DNA from: an uncultured Clostridia bacterium
GTDB lineage: Bacteria; Bacillota; Clostridia; TANB77; CAG-508
Direction: 5' to 3'
Length of the DNA: 64,000 nt
Assembly: GCA_947590905.1 (NCBI GenBank)
Contig: CANQCU010000005.1
Location: 23,902 to 87,901 of the forward strand
This document shows, piece by piece, positions 38,787 to 49,818 of the stretch. Every line of letters begins with the position of its first letter. Positions within the stretch are counted from its first letter, which is position 1. The position numbers were made by a program, and so were the translations under genes. Under the pieces are notes generated by a model, which saw nothing but the letters and a program-made list of their open reading frames with translations, did no database searches and was not told where the DNA came from.

Positions 38787-39332
38787 ATGTCATTATTAAA
38801 GGAATTTAAAGAATTTGCAATGAAAGGAAATGTAATAGAATTAGCAGTAGGTGTTGTAATAGGAGGAGCTTTTCAACAAATAGTAAACTCATTAGTAAAT
38901 GATGTTATAATGCCATTTACAGCAATATTTACAGGAAGTGTACATTATTCAGAATGGGTTATATCAATTGGAAATGGTGCAGTACAAATAGGAATAGGTT
39001 CATTTATAAACGCAGTTATAAACTTTTTAATAGTAGCATTTTCAATATTTATAGCTTTAAAATATATCAATAAATTAAATAGAAAACTAGAGGAAATAAA
39101 TAAGGAAACAATTAGCAAAATATCAAAGAAAGCAAAAAAGGCTAAAAAGCAATTAGAAAAAAATTCAGAAGGAAAAATGGAAGAAAAAGTAGAACAACAA
39201 GTAGAAGAAGTAAAAGTGGAACCAAGCACAAAAGTATGTCCTTATTGCTTATCAGAAATACCATATAAAGCAGTAAAATGTGCACATTGTGCATCAGATT
39301 TAACAGAAAATACTATAGAAGAAGCAAAATAA
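38787..39332 (+). CDS. mscL: Large-conductance mechanosensitive channel with C-terminal zinc ribbon
   Basis: 181 residues. The channel part has the MscL start SLLKEFKEFAMKGNVIELAVGVVIGGAFQQIVNSLVNDVIMP with TM1, a short loop and TM2 (about 70-92). A charged helical bundle region follows, and then a CPYC...CAHC zinc-ribbon (about 150-170). Ordinary MscL is about 130 residues; the fused ribbon is the odd feature. It opens under membrane tension to release solutes. The ribosome site is AGGAGG, 24 bases from the mnmA stop. Confidence 0.94.
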   Translation: MSLLKEFKEFAMKGNVIELAVGVVIGGAFQQIVNSLVNDVIMPFTAIFTGSVHYSEWVISIGNGAVQIGIGSFINAVINFLIVAFSIFIALKYINKLNRKLEEINKETISKISKKAKKAKKQLEKNSEGKMEEKVEQQVEEVKVEPSTKVCPYCLSEIPYKAVKCAHCASDLTENTIEEAK

Positions 39333-39425
39333 ACTATTATTCTTATGTATAAGAATAAATTTTATATAAAAACGAGAAATTATTGCATAATTATTGAAAA
39401 TTTAAAACAAGTTATTATATAATAA

Positions 39426-40588
<1,163 letters not shown>

Positions 40589-40605
40589 TGAGGAGGAAAA
40601 GAAAA

Positions 40606-42138
40606 ATGCAAATAGAACAAGACAATAATATTGTATTTAATGACAATAAAAAAACAAGTGATGGTAAAACTACTAAAATTATAATTGCATTAATAGTTAT
40701 AACAATAGTAGCAGTTATAGGAATATTATATGCAATACTAGTCATGTTAGGAAAAGGTTTGACAGTTGTCGTTGATGGAAAAAAAGTAAATGTTTCAGAA
40801 GATACTTTTATTTTTCAAGACAATGGAGATATATATGTATCAATAATAGATATTGCACCACTTGTTGGTTATGAGCCACATAATGGAGAATATAAGATAG
40901 ATATAGAAGATCCAAACAAATTATATGTACAATCAGCTAATGGAACAGAGACGACATCTTTCTTTTTAAATTCAGATATAATAAGTAAAGTAGCGCCAGA
41001 CTCAAATGATGATTATGAAAATATAACAATTGATAAGGCTATTTTTAGGGAAGATTCAAACAATAAGCTATATATAACAAGTAAAGGTTTTATAATAGCA
41101 TTTAATTCACTATTTGAATATAATAAGCAAACAAATATGATAACAATACAAACATTACCAAGTTTAATAAAGAAATATTCAGAAGAAATTAAAACAATTG
41201 GTAGCAAACAAGGTTACTCAAGATTAAGTGAAAATTTTAATGCCCAAAAAGCATTAGTTTACGGATTAATAGTTGCATCTCGTGATAGTGATGGGAAATT
41301 CGGAGTAATAAATACTCAAGGAACAGAAATATTAAGCCCAAGATATAATAATATAGAATTTATTGAAAGTTCTAAAGAATTTATAGTAACAAACTCAAGC
41401 AACAAAGTTGGTATAGCGTTTATCACAGGAAACCCAAAAATAACAGTTTCTTGGGATGAAATAAAAGTATTAGATAGCTCAAAAGGACTTTATTTGGTAA
41501 AGAGCAATAATAAATATGGAGTTATAAATTCATCAGAAAGTCCTGTAATTCATACAGAATATGATCAAATAGGAGTAGATACATCACAATTTCCAGCAGA
41601 TAATATTCAAAATCAATATATATTAGAAAACGAGATAATACCAGCTAAAATAAATGGAAAATGGATACTATTAGATACAAAAGGACAAAAAATAATAGAA
41701 GATGAATATGATGATATTGGATTTATAAATAAAAATCTAAAAGACTCTACTATTAATAATGCAGTAGCAATAAAAGATACAGGAACAGTAATAGTACGTA
41801 AAGGTGATATATATGGTGGAGTAGATGTTAGAGGAAATGAACTTATACAAATAAGATATGAATCTATATATTCTAGAACAATTGACGGAAAGACAACTTA
41901 CTATATTTTCTACAACGGATTAGAGTACAATGCAGTAGAATTTATAGATTTAATGAAGGAAAGATTAGGATACAACAAAGTTGAAGAACCAGAAGAACCA
42001 ACAGATGAAAGACCAGGAGGAATTACTGATGAAGAAGGACAGGCAGTTAATAATGTAGTTGACAGAGTAGATAGAGCAGATGCCAATACAGCCAATACAT
42101 CAAATATGGCACAAAATACAAATCAAGTTTCAAACTAA
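40606..42138 (+). CDS. Membrane-anchored WG-repeat protein
   Basis: 510 residues from ATG 40606 after GAGGAGG. A cytoplasmic tail, a membrane helix (about 25-48), and a copper-amine-oxidase-like beta region (VVVDGKKVNVSEDTFIFQDNGDIYVSIIDIAPLVGY) are followed by WG-type repeats such as DGKFGVINTQGTEILSPRYN, NNKYGVINSSESPVIHTEYD and NGKWILLDTKGQKIIEDEYD. An acidic Pro/Asn-rich tail ends it. Extracellular, of unknown ligand. Starts 18 bases after tgt and 14 bases before rlmN, so the three are probably co-transcribed. Confidence 0.82.
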   Translation: MQIEQDNNIVFNDNKKTSDGKTTKIIIALIVITIVAVIGILYAILVMLGKGLTVVVDGKKVNVSEDTFIFQDNGDIYVSIIDIAPLVGYEPHNGEYKIDIEDPNKLYVQSANGTETTSFFLNSDIISKVAPDSNDDYENITIDKAIFREDSNNKLYITSKGFIIAFNSLFEYNKQTNMITIQTLPSLIKKYSEEIKTIGSKQGYSRLSENFNAQKALVYGLIVASRDSDGKFGVINTQGTEILSPRYNNIEFIESSKEFIVTNSSNKVGIAFITGNPKITVSWDEIKVLDSSKGLYLVKSNNKYGVINSSESPVIHTEYDQIGVDTSQFPADNIQNQYILENEIIPAKINGKWILLDTKGQKIIEDEYDDIGFINKNLKDSTINNAVAIKDTGTVIVRKGDIYGGVDVRGNELIQIRYESIYSRTIDGKTTYYIFYNGLEYNAVEFIDLMKERLGYNKVEEPEEPTDERPGGITDEEGQAVNNVVDRVDRADANTANTSNMAQNTNQVSN

Positions 42139-42152
42139 AGGACATGCAATTT

Positions 42153-43182
42153 ATGAAAAATATCAAAGACTATAATTTAAATGAATTAAAAGAAGAACTT
42201 ACAAAACTTCGGAGAAAAACCATATAGAGCAGAGCAAATATTCAAATGGTTATATAAAGTAAATGTAACTAGTTTTGATGAAATGACAGATTTATCATTA
42301 GCATTAAGAGAAAAATTAAAAACAGAATTTACTTTATGTAACTATAAAATATTAGAAAAACAAGTATCTTTTGATGGAACAATAAAATACTTATTTGATA
42401 TATTAGATGGAAATGCAATTGAAACAGTAATAATGGAATATAAACATGGTAGAACAATATGCGTATCATCTCAAGTAGGTTGTAAGATGGGATGTAAGTT
42501 CTGCGCATCAACAGGAATAGAATTTATAAGAAACCTAAGCAGTGGAGAAATAGTAGAACAACTTTTGGCAGTAGAAAAGAATTTAGGAATAAAAATATCT
42601 AATGTAGTTTTTATGGGAATTGGAGAACCACTAGACAATTTTGACAATGTAATGAAAGCAGTAGAAATAATAAATAATCCAAAAGGCTTAGAAATAGGGG
42701 CAAGACACATTAGCATATCAACTTGTGGTATAGTTCCTAAAATTTATGAAATAGCAGATATGGATTTGCAATGTACATTGTCAATATCACTTCATGAAGC
42801 TAATAATGAAAAAAGAAGCGCTATGATGCCTATAAATAATAGATATAATATAGAAGAGCTAATGAAAGCATGCAGATATTATATAGAAAAGACAAATAAA
42901 AGAATTTCATTTGAATATGCTTTAGCAAAAGATAATAATGACAATGAAAAGGATGCAGAAGAATTAGTTAAATTATTAAAAGGTATGTTATGTCATGTAA
43001 ATCTTATACCAATTAATAAAATTCAAGATGGCAAGTTTTCAAAGAGTACGAATGAAAATATAATAAAATTTAGAGACTATTTAAATAGCAAAGGAATAGT
43101 TGCAACGATAAGAAGAGAATTAGGATCTGACATAGACGCAGCTTGTGGGCAACTAAGGAGAAAAAGAGGTGAAAAAAATTAA
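42153..43182 (+). CDS. rlmN: Dual-specificity 23S rRNA/tRNA adenine-C2 methyltransferase RlmN (one CGGN site)
   Basis: Radical SAM enzyme methylating A2503 of 23S rRNA and A37 of tRNAs. Corrected length 342 residues. The [4Fe-4S] motif is CKMGCKFC, the glycine-rich segment is VVFMGIGEPLDN, and the C-terminal catalytic cysteine is in DIDAACGQLR. The extra C at 42210 precedes the glycine of LTKLGEKPYRAEQIFKWLY, the conserved N-terminal motif. Without the skip the first 19 residues would be cut off and no good start is left. It lies before prpC-prkC, as in many Firmicutes. Confidence 0.96.
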
Positions 43183-43183
43183 A

Positions 43184-43912
43184 ATGAGAGTTCTAGCAAA
43201 ATCAGATAAGGGACTTATAAGAGATCAAAATGAAGACTATTATTACATATCTGACGAAAATCAAAAAATAGGTCTATATATGCTAGCAGATGGTATGGGA
43301 GGCTATGAAGGAGGAGAAATTGCAAGTAGACTTGCAATAGATGCAGCAAGAAAATACATTGAAACTCATTTTGAAGAAATTCAGCATGATAAGGAAAGTC
43401 TACAGAAACTGATAAAAGATGCAATGGATTATGCTAATACAGTAGTATATGATATTGCAAAAGATTCTGAAGAACTTAAAAGTATGGGTACTACTTTGGA
43501 AGTTTGCTTAATATATAATAATAGAGCATATATTGGACATATTGGAGATAGTAGAATATATAGAATTAGAAAGGATTTTATTAGAAAATTAACAACAGAC
43601 CATAGTTACGTTGAAACTTTGGTAAAGGATGGGACTATTACAAAAGAAGAAGCAAAACACCATCCAAAAAAGAATATGCTTATGAAGGCATTAGGATGCT
43701 CAGAAATATTGGAACCAGATATATCTGTTAAAAATTTTCAAAAAGATGATATACTGGTGATGACATCTGATGGACTTACCAATATGGTTGAGGAATCAAA
43801 AATATATGAAGTTATAACAAATAATTTTGATAGTAGTGACCAAATGTTAATTGATTTGGCAAACCAAGCAGGAGGAATTGATAACATAACGGTAGTTATT
43901 ATTAAAAATTAG
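43184..43912 (+). CDS. prpC: PP2C-type Ser/Thr protein phosphatase
   Basis: 242 residues. PP2C metal-binding motifs: KGLIRDQNEDYYY, LADGMGGYEGGEIAS, IGDSRIYRI, MTSDGLTNMV and GIDNITVVII. It reverses phosphorylation by the adjacent kinase PrkC, both acting in cell-wall and dormancy control. ATG 43184 follows AGAGGTG by eight bases and lies just past the rlmN stop; GTG 43169 is less likely. Confidence 0.95.
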   Translation: MRVLAKSDKGLIRDQNEDYYYISDENQKIGLYMLADGMGGYEGGEIASRLAIDAARKYIETHFEEIQHDKESLQKLIKDAMDYANTVVYDIAKDSEELKSMGTTLEVCLIYNNRAYIGHIGDSRIYRIRKDFIRKLTTDHSYVETLVKDGTITKEEAKHHPKKNMLMKALGCSEILEPDISVKNFQKDDILVMTSDGLTNMVEESKIYEVITNNFDSSDQMLIDLANQAGGIDNITVVIIKN

Positions 43913-43926
43913 GGGAGTGGTGATTT

Positions 43927-45915
43927 ATGAACTTAGAAGGTAGATTATTAGGAAATAGATATGAAATAATAGAAAAAATTGGAATAGGTGGCATGGCAAC
44001 AGTTTATAGAGCAAAATGTCATGTGCTAAATAGATATGTAGCTGTAAAAATTTTGAAAGATGAATTTACAACAGATGAGGAATTTATAAGAAGATTTAAT
44101 ACAGAAGCACAAGCTGTTGCAAGTTTAACTCATCCTAACATAGTTTCAGTATATGATGTAGGGCATGAAGGAGATCTATATTATATAGTAATGGAACTTA
44201 TACAAGGAAAGACATTAAAAGAAATAATAGTAGCAGATGGGGCTCTAAGCTGGAAATGGAGTGTAAATGTAGCAATCCAAATAGCATCAGCACTAGAGAC
44301 AGCTCATAAAAATAATATAATCCATAGAGACATAAAACCTCATAACATAATAATTACAGAAGATGGAATTGCAAAAGTAACAGACTTTGGAATTGCAAAA
44401 TCTGTATCAAATTCAACAATAACAGCATTTGGAACAACACTTGGTTCAGTACATTACTTCTCACCAGAACATGCTAGAGGAGGATTCACAGATGCCAAGT
44501 CAGATTTATATTCTTTAGGAGTTGTACTTTATGAAATGCTAACAGGAAAAGTTCCATTTGATGCGGATACACCAGTATCTGTTGCACTTAAACATATGCA
44601 AGAAAGACCAGTAGAACCAATCGAAATAAATCCAAGTATACCTACAGCTGTAAACAAAATTGTAATGAAAGCAATGAGAAAAGATCCAAATCTTAGATAT
44701 CAAACAGCAACAGAAATGCTAAAAGATTTAACACTTGCATTAAAGAATCCTGACGGAAATTTTGTTGCACCATCACCTATGGAAGATGATTTCCCAACAC
44801 AAGTTATACCTACAATAGATCAAAAAAATATTCAAGAAAAAATAAAAGAAAAAGATGAACAAAACGAAAAGAAGAAAAAGAAAAAAGAAAACTTCTTTAT
44901 GAGACATAGGATATTTACAGTAGTATTAATACTTCTATTGCTATTTGGATTAAGCTTAGGAGGAACAATATTAGTATTTGATTTAACAAAATCAAAAGAT
45001 GTACAAATACCAAATTTAGTAGCAAAAACAGAAGCTGAGGTTAAAGCTACTTTGCAAGGCACAAAATTAACTTATGTCATAGAAGAAAAATATGACCCAG
45101 AAGTAGAAGCAGGACTTGTAATATCGCAAGAGCCTCCATATAAAGAAGATTATACAATAAAAGAAGATACTCAAATAAAATTAGTAGTAAGTTTAGGACA
45201 AAAATTAACAACAGTGCCAAAAGTTATTGGAGAGACAAAAGAAAATGCAGTAAAAATGCTAGAAGAGAGTGAGCTAGAAGCTATTGTTGTTGAAGAATAC
45301 AATAAGGAAGTAGAAAAAGGAATAGTAATAAAACAAGATGTAGATGCAAATCAAGAAGTAGCAGCAGGAGGACAAGTAACAATAACAGTAAGTAAGGGAA
45401 TAGAAGAGACAACAGTTCCATATGTTGTTGGTAAAAAACAAGAGGATGCTACAGCAGAATTAACATCAGCAGGACTTACAGTAAGTACAGTACTTACTGA
45501 AGAAGATAAGACAAAAGAAGACGGAACAGTATTAAAACAAAGTTTAAATGCAGGAGATACAGTAGAAAAAGGCTCTAGTATGACATTAACAGTAAATAAA
45601 ATACAACAAATAATTTCAGGTGAAGTAAGAATCAACTTAAAGTCACTAAGAAATTATGAACCTAAATATAAAGAAGATGTAAGCAATACAACAAATGAAA
45701 TTACAAGAATTCCAGTAGATCCAGAAAAGGTAACTTTAAAAGTTACAGTAGATGATGATACTGTATATAAAGAGACACATAAAGAAAATGAGACAGATAT
45801 AAAAGTACCAATCTCAGGCGTAGGAACAGTAACAATAAAAGTATATATTAATGATGTCCTAAAAGGAACAAAACAGTTAAACTTAAATACATCAACAAGC
45901 GTAACATTTGAATAA
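43927..45915 (+). CDS. prkC: PASTA-domain Ser/Thr protein kinase PrkC
   Basis: 662 residues. Kinase domain (about 10-270): GIGGMATVYRAK, VAVKIL, HRDIKPHNI, DFGIAKS and SPEHARGG. A Lys-rich juxtamembrane stretch, one membrane helix (about 333-355), then three extracellular PASTA domains starting near IPNLVAKTEAEV, VPKVIGETKENA and VPYVVGKKQEDA. About 110 further residues form an extra beta-rich domain. PASTA domains sense muropeptides. It follows prpC by 14 bases. rsgA, which often comes next, is absent. No CGGN. Confidence 0.96.
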   Translation: MNLEGRLLGNRYEIIEKIGIGGMATVYRAKCHVLNRYVAVKILKDEFTTDEEFIRRFNTEAQAVASLTHPNIVSVYDVGHEGDLYYIVMELIQGKTLKEIIVADGALSWKWSVNVAIQIASALETAHKNNIIHRDIKPHNIIITEDGIAKVTDFGIAKSVSNSTITAFGTTLGSVHYFSPEHARGGFTDAKSDLYSLGVVLYEMLTGKVPFDADTPVSVALKHMQERPVEPIEINPSIPTAVNKIVMKAMRKDPNLRYQTATEMLKDLTLALKNPDGNFVAPSPMEDDFPTQVIPTIDQKNIQEKIKEKDEQNEKKKKKKENFFMRHRIFTVVLILLLLFGLSLGGTILVFDLTKSKDVQIPNLVAKTEAEVKATLQGTKLTYVIEEKYDPEVEAGLVISQEPPYKEDYTIKEDTQIKLVVSLGQKLTTVPKVIGETKENAVKMLEESELEAIVVEEYNKEVEKGIVIKQDVDANQEVAAGGQVTITVSKGIEETTVPYVVGKKQEDATAELTSAGLTVSTVLTEEDKTKEDGTVLKQSLNAGDTVEKGSSMTLTVNKIQQIISGEVRINLKSLRNYEPKYKEDVSNTTNEITRIPVDPEKVTLKVTVDDDTVYKETHKENETDIKVPISGVGTVTIKVYINDVLKGTKQLNLNTSTSVTFE

Positions 45916-45946
45916 AATTTTGAAAATTAAATCTAAAATATAAAGA

Positions 45947-46018
45947 GGGTGTCCTAAAATAGGACCCCGAAAGCAAAAAATCCAGTTAAGAGATACTTAA
46001 AAAAAGTATCTCTTATTT
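45947..46018 (+). terminator. Two hairpins after prkC
   Basis: GTCCTA / TAGGAC stem (about 45950-45964), then AGAGATACTT / AAGTATCTCT (about 45989-46013) followed by TATTTG. Confidence 0.65.
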
Positions 46019-46177
46019 GTTGATAAAAAATCAAATTTATGTTATTATTTATGCATATAAATAATAACAATTTTAAGAGTAAAGCACTAAATATTCTTTG
46101 CACATAAAGAATTAAAACATATGAAAACTATAAAAATATTTGAATGATTGTAAATGGTCCATTAGTAAGAGGTAAAA

Positions 46178-47338
46178 ATGAATAATGATAATAAATATAC
46201 AAAGCAATTAAAATCAAATAATAGTTGCAAGAAAGTTCTAATTCTATCATGCGGAACAGGTGGAGGACACAATACAGCAGCTAAAGCAATACAAGAAGAA
46301 TTTCTTGCAAGAAATATTAAAACAGATTTTAAAGAATATCTAGAAATAATTGATACTAAATTAAAAGATGAAATTAATAATTTATATATAAAATCTACAA
46401 ATCGAAATGGAAAATTATTCAAAAAAGTATATAGCTTGGGAAGAATATATGAGAAAACTAAACTAACATCACCAGTATACTTTCTTAATAGTTTAAATAA
46501 AGAAAAATTATATAGATACATAAAGGATAATAAGTATGATTTTGTTATAACTACACATTTATTTGCAGCACAAGCGTTAACAGCAGTTAAAAAAGAACAT
46601 CATATTCACTTTATGCAAGTTGCTACAGACTATGTAAGCATACCTTTTTGGGAAGAAACAAACCCCGATTATTTTATTATTCCAAGCAAAGAATTGGAAG
46701 ACGATTTTATAGTAAAAGGTATAAAAAAACGAAAATTAGTTGCATTAGGAATACCGGTCAAGAAACAATTCAGAGAAAAGTACAATAAAGAAAAAATAAA
46801 AAAACAACTAAATTTAGCAATTGATAAAAAATATATTTTAATATTAAATGGAAGTATGGGATTTGGCAATGTAAAAGAAATATCAAAAAGACTATTAGAA
46901 AATATTGAAGATGTTATTTTTATTATTTCTTGTGGAAATAATGATAAGCTTTTTAAAATTTTAAAAGATGAATACAAAGATAATAAAAGAATAATAGTTC
47001 TTCCATATACTAATCAATTAAGTAAGTACATGGCAAGTAGTGATATTATATTAAGCAAGCCAGGAGGACTAACAACTACTGAGATAGCAACAATGAGAAA
47101 GCCTTTAATTCATATAATGCCAATACCCGGGTGTGAAAATTACAATGCAAAGTTTTTCACAGAAAGACAAATGTCAATAAAATGTGATAACATAGATGAA
47201 GTAATAAATAATACAAAAAAGTTAATAAAAGATAAAACATTACAAAAAGAGATGGTGGAAAATCAAAAGAAATATATATCAGTAGATACTTGCGAAAAAA
47301 TAGTAGAAATTGTTATAAAAGAGTTAAATAAGAGGTAA
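46178..47338 (+). CDS. MurG/UgtP-like diacylglycerol glycosyltransferase
   Basis: 386 residues, GT28-type. N-terminal LILSCGTGGGHNTAAKAI is the acceptor-lipid loop, FVITTHLFAAQAL and HFMQVATDY follow the MGDG-synthase N-terminal domain, and the C-terminal sugar-nucleotide motif is KPGGLTTTEIATMRKPLI. It probably transfers a sugar to diacylglycerol on the inner leaflet to make membrane glycolipid. The next gene, seven bases away, is an acyltransferase, so the pair may supply lipids. The donor sugar is not determined. Confidence 0.85.
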   Translation: MNNDNKYTKQLKSNNSCKKVLILSCGTGGGHNTAAKAIQEEFLARNIKTDFKEYLEIIDTKLKDEINNLYIKSTNRNGKLFKKVYSLGRIYEKTKLTSPVYFLNSLNKEKLYRYIKDNKYDFVITTHLFAAQALTAVKKEHHIHFMQVATDYVSIPFWEETNPDYFIIPSKELEDDFIVKGIKKRKLVALGIPVKKQFREKYNKEKIKKQLNLAIDKKYILILNGSMGFGNVKEISKRLLENIEDVIFIISCGNNDKLFKILKDEYKDNKRIIVLPYTNQLSKYMASSDIILSKPGGLTTTEIATMRKPLIHIMPIPGCENYNAKFFTERQMSIKCDNIDEVINNTKKLIKDKTLQKEMVENQKKYISVDTCEKIVEIVIKELNKR

Positions 47339-47344
47339 TATAAA

Positions 47345-48184
47345 GTGGAAAAAGATTTAACAGAAGAGGATTTAGAAAGAGAATATTTAGAAGAAGAATA
47401 CATAGAGACGGAATACTTGAAAAAAGAATATAAAGAATATTTAGAACAATCTTTAGACTCAATACAAAATGAAGATATAATTCATATATGTGAACCTTTA
47501 GACTTCGAAATAGATGAAAATTATGAATATATAAAAAATGAAAAAATATTTTTATTCTTTTCTAACTTGTTATATTATGGAATAGCTTTTCCAATTTTAA
47601 CAGTTTTAAATAAGTTGGTATACGATTTAAAAATAGAAGGAAAAGAAAATATTAAAAATTTGAAAACAGGAGCAATAAGTGTATCAAATCATGTTTTGAT
47701 TTTAGACTGCTCTATGGTAGGCTTAGCATTTGGCTTAAAGAAGTTATATTTTACAACAAGAGAAGGAAGTTTTAAAATTCCGTTTGTAAGAAAATTAATA
47801 AAACTATTAAGAGCAATACCAATTCCTACAAAAGTAACAAACAAGGTACATTTTACCAAAGCATTAGATAAAGAAATACAAAATGGAAGAATAATACACT
47901 TTTACCCAGAACAAGCTTTATGGCCTTATTATGAAAAATTAAGAAATTTCAAAAATGGAGCATTTAATTTTGCAATAAGAAATGATGTCCCAGTTATTCC
48001 AATGGTAATTACTTTTAGAAATCCAAGAGGAGTAAGAAAATTATTTAAAAAGAAAAAAGATGTTACATTAAAAATCTTAGAACCAATAAAATATATAAAT
48101 GATGAAGATAACAGTAAGGACAGTGTAGAAAAACTAAAAGAGCAAGTATACGAAACTATGAAGAATAATATGTATAATGAATAA
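47345..48184 (+). CDS. PlsC-like lysophosphatidate acyltransferase
   Basis: 279 residues with GTG start after AAGAGG. A highly acidic first 55 residues (repeats of EEYIE/KKEYK) are an unusual addition. The acyltransferase domain has SVSNHVLILDC (NHxxxxD catalytic motif), a TREGSFKIPF region, RIIHFYPEQALWP (the usual FPEG-like motif) and VPVIPMVITF. It probably makes phosphatidic acid from lysophosphatidate. Acts with the preceding glycosyltransferase by position. Confidence 0.85.
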   Translation: MEKDLTEEDLEREYLEEEYIETEYLKKEYKEYLEQSLDSIQNEDIIHICEPLDFEIDENYEYIKNEKIFLFFSNLLYYGIAFPILTVLNKLVYDLKIEGKENIKNLKTGAISVSNHVLILDCSMVGLAFGLKKLYFTTREGSFKIPFVRKLIKLLRAIPIPTKVTNKVHFTKALDKEIQNGRIIHFYPEQALWPYYEKLRNFKNGAFNFAIRNDVPVIPMVITFRNPRGVRKLFKKKKDVTLKILEPIKYINDEDNSKDSVEKLKEQVYETMKNNMYNE

Positions 48185-48252
48185 AAAAGTTTTATGTTAT
48201 TAAGGTAATAATTATAAATAGAAAAAATATAGAAATTATAGGAGTGAAAAAA

Positions 48253-48960
48253 ATGAAAGAAAATAAAATAGAAAATTTAGTATGGATTATATTCGCGGGA
48301 ATTGGAGCAATATTTGTTTTAATAGGTACAGTTGTGTGTATAAACATATTTAATTATAATAATAAAATAGAAACAACAGGGATAATAACAGACATTTCAT
48401 CATATAAAGATAGTGATGGAGATAGAAAATACAGTGTATATGTTTCATATAATGTAAATGGAAAAGAATATGAATCAGAATTAAATACCTATTCTTCAAG
48501 CTTTTATGAAGGAAAAGAAATAGAGATTTATTACGATAAAGATAATCCAAATAAAATAGGATCAAAATCTTTGGATTTAATATTTTTAATTTTTCCTGGA
48601 TGTGGATTGCTTTTTTTAATAATTGGTGGAACAGGAATTGCTATAAAAATAAAGGGCAAGATGAGTGAAAGAAAATTAAAAGAAACAGGAGAAAGAATCT
48701 ATGCTGATTATGTAGAAACTAATATTAATACATCATATACTGTAAATGACAGATGTCCTTATATAATAATTTGTAAGTGGAATAACCCTATTGACAACAA
48801 AACATATATGTTTAAAAGTAAAAATATCTGGATAAACCCAGAAAGCATAATATTAGAAAAAAACATAAAGCAATTTCCTGTATATTTAGACAAAAATAAT
48901 AGGAATAATTATGTAATTGATATAGATATTTTAAATGAATATATAGTAGATTTAACATAG
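48253..48960 (+). CDS. DUF3592-like membrane protein
   Basis: 235 residues from ATG 48253, eight bases after GGAG. Two membrane segments (about 8-32 and 108-132) bracket a beta-rich domain with TTGIITDISSYKDSDGDRKYSVYVSYNVNGKEYESEL and YYDKDNPNKIG, the DUF3592 pattern. A second half resembles it (ADYVETNINTSYTVNDRCPYIIICKW). Function unknown. Confidence 0.75.
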   Translation: MKENKIENLVWIIFAGIGAIFVLIGTVVCINIFNYNNKIETTGIITDISSYKDSDGDRKYSVYVSYNVNGKEYESELNTYSSSFYEGKEIEIYYDKDNPNKIGSKSLDLIFLIFPGCGLLFLIIGGTGIAIKIKGKMSERKLKETGERIYADYVETNINTSYTVNDRCPYIIICKWNNPIDNKTYMFKSKNIWINPESIILEKNIKQFPVYLDKNNRNNYVIDIDILNEYIVDLT

Positions 48961-49033
48961 CTATAAAATATATATTAGATAAAAATTATTTTGAAAAAAT
49001 AAAAAAATAATTATAAAAGTTTATATAAATTAA

Positions 49034-49065
49034 GAGTATAGGAATAATAATTTCTATACTCTTTT
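49034..49065 (+). terminator. Terminator before the BceR-like gene
   Basis: AGAGTATAGGAAT / ATTTCTATACTCT stem followed by TTTTACTATATTTTA. Confidence 0.65.
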
Positions 49066-49077
49066 ACTATATTTTAC

Positions 49078-49093
49078 CTTACAAAAATGTAAG
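49078..49093. promoter_or_regulatory. Operator palindrome upstream of the response regulator gene
   Basis: CTTACAAAAATGTAAG, a perfect 6-4-6 inverted repeat. The identical 16-mer stands at 51016-51031, upstream of the ABC transporter genes. Probably the binding site of the encoded regulator. A -10 TATAAT follows at 49116-49121. Confidence 0.72.
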
Positions 49094-49140
49094 ATAATTT
49101 CTATAAATAATATGATATAATAAATTTGGAGGTCAAAATA

Positions 49141-49809
49141 ATGCCAAAAATATTAATAGTAGAAGACGATGAAAAATTAAGAAATGAATTAGAAATATTT
49201 TTAAGTCATAATGGATATCTGACAGAAATACTAAAAAAATTTGATAATACGATTCAGGATATCCTTAATTTAGATTCAGATTTAATATTGCTAGATATAA
49301 ATTTACCTGGAGCAGATGGAGAGTTTGTTTGCAAAGAAATAAGAAAACAATCTAATGTACCAATTATTATGGTAACCAGTAGAGATAATGAAATAGATGA
49401 ATTACTATCTTTAAATTATGGAGCAGATCAATATATTACAAAGCCTTTTAATATACAAATACTACTTGCTAAAATAAGTTCACTATTAAGAAGAACCAAA
49501 ATGGGGATTAGTCAAGAAAAAATTGTAGTACAAGGATTTACTCTGAATATATCCAAAAGCACAATAGAAAATGAATATAAAGAAATAGAATTAACAAAAA
49601 ATGAATTTAAAATACTAAAATATTTAGTAGAACATCAAAACAAAATTGTTTCAAGGGAAGAGATTATGGATTACTTATGGGAAAGCGAAAGTTTTATAGA
49701 CGATAATACTTTATCTGTAAATATAACTAGACTGAGAAATAAATTAGAAGAATTGGGCTTAAAAGAAATAATAGAAACCAAAAGAGGACAAGGATATATA
49801 TTAAAATAG
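49141..49809 (+). CDS. BceR-like response regulator
   Basis: 222 residues from ATG 49141 after GGAGG. Receiver domain with EDDEKLRNEL, the phospho-acceptor in LILLDINLPGADG, MVTSRD and ITKPF; winged-helix domain with LTKNEFKILKYLVEH and SVNITRLRNKLEELGL. It pairs with the downstream kinase and probably activates the BceAB-like transporter through the shared palindrome. Confidence 0.92.
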   Translation: MPKILIVEDDEKLRNELEIFLSHNGYLTEILKKFDNTIQDILNLDSDLILLDINLPGADGEFVCKEIRKQSNVPIIMVTSRDNEIDELLSLNYGADQYITKPFNIQILLAKISSLLRRTKMGISQEKIVVQGFTLNISKSTIENEYKEIELTKNEFKILKYLVEHQNKIVSREEIMDYLWESESFIDDNTLSVNITRLRNKLEELGLKEIIETKRGQGYILK

Positions 49810-49818
49810 GAGGAAAAC

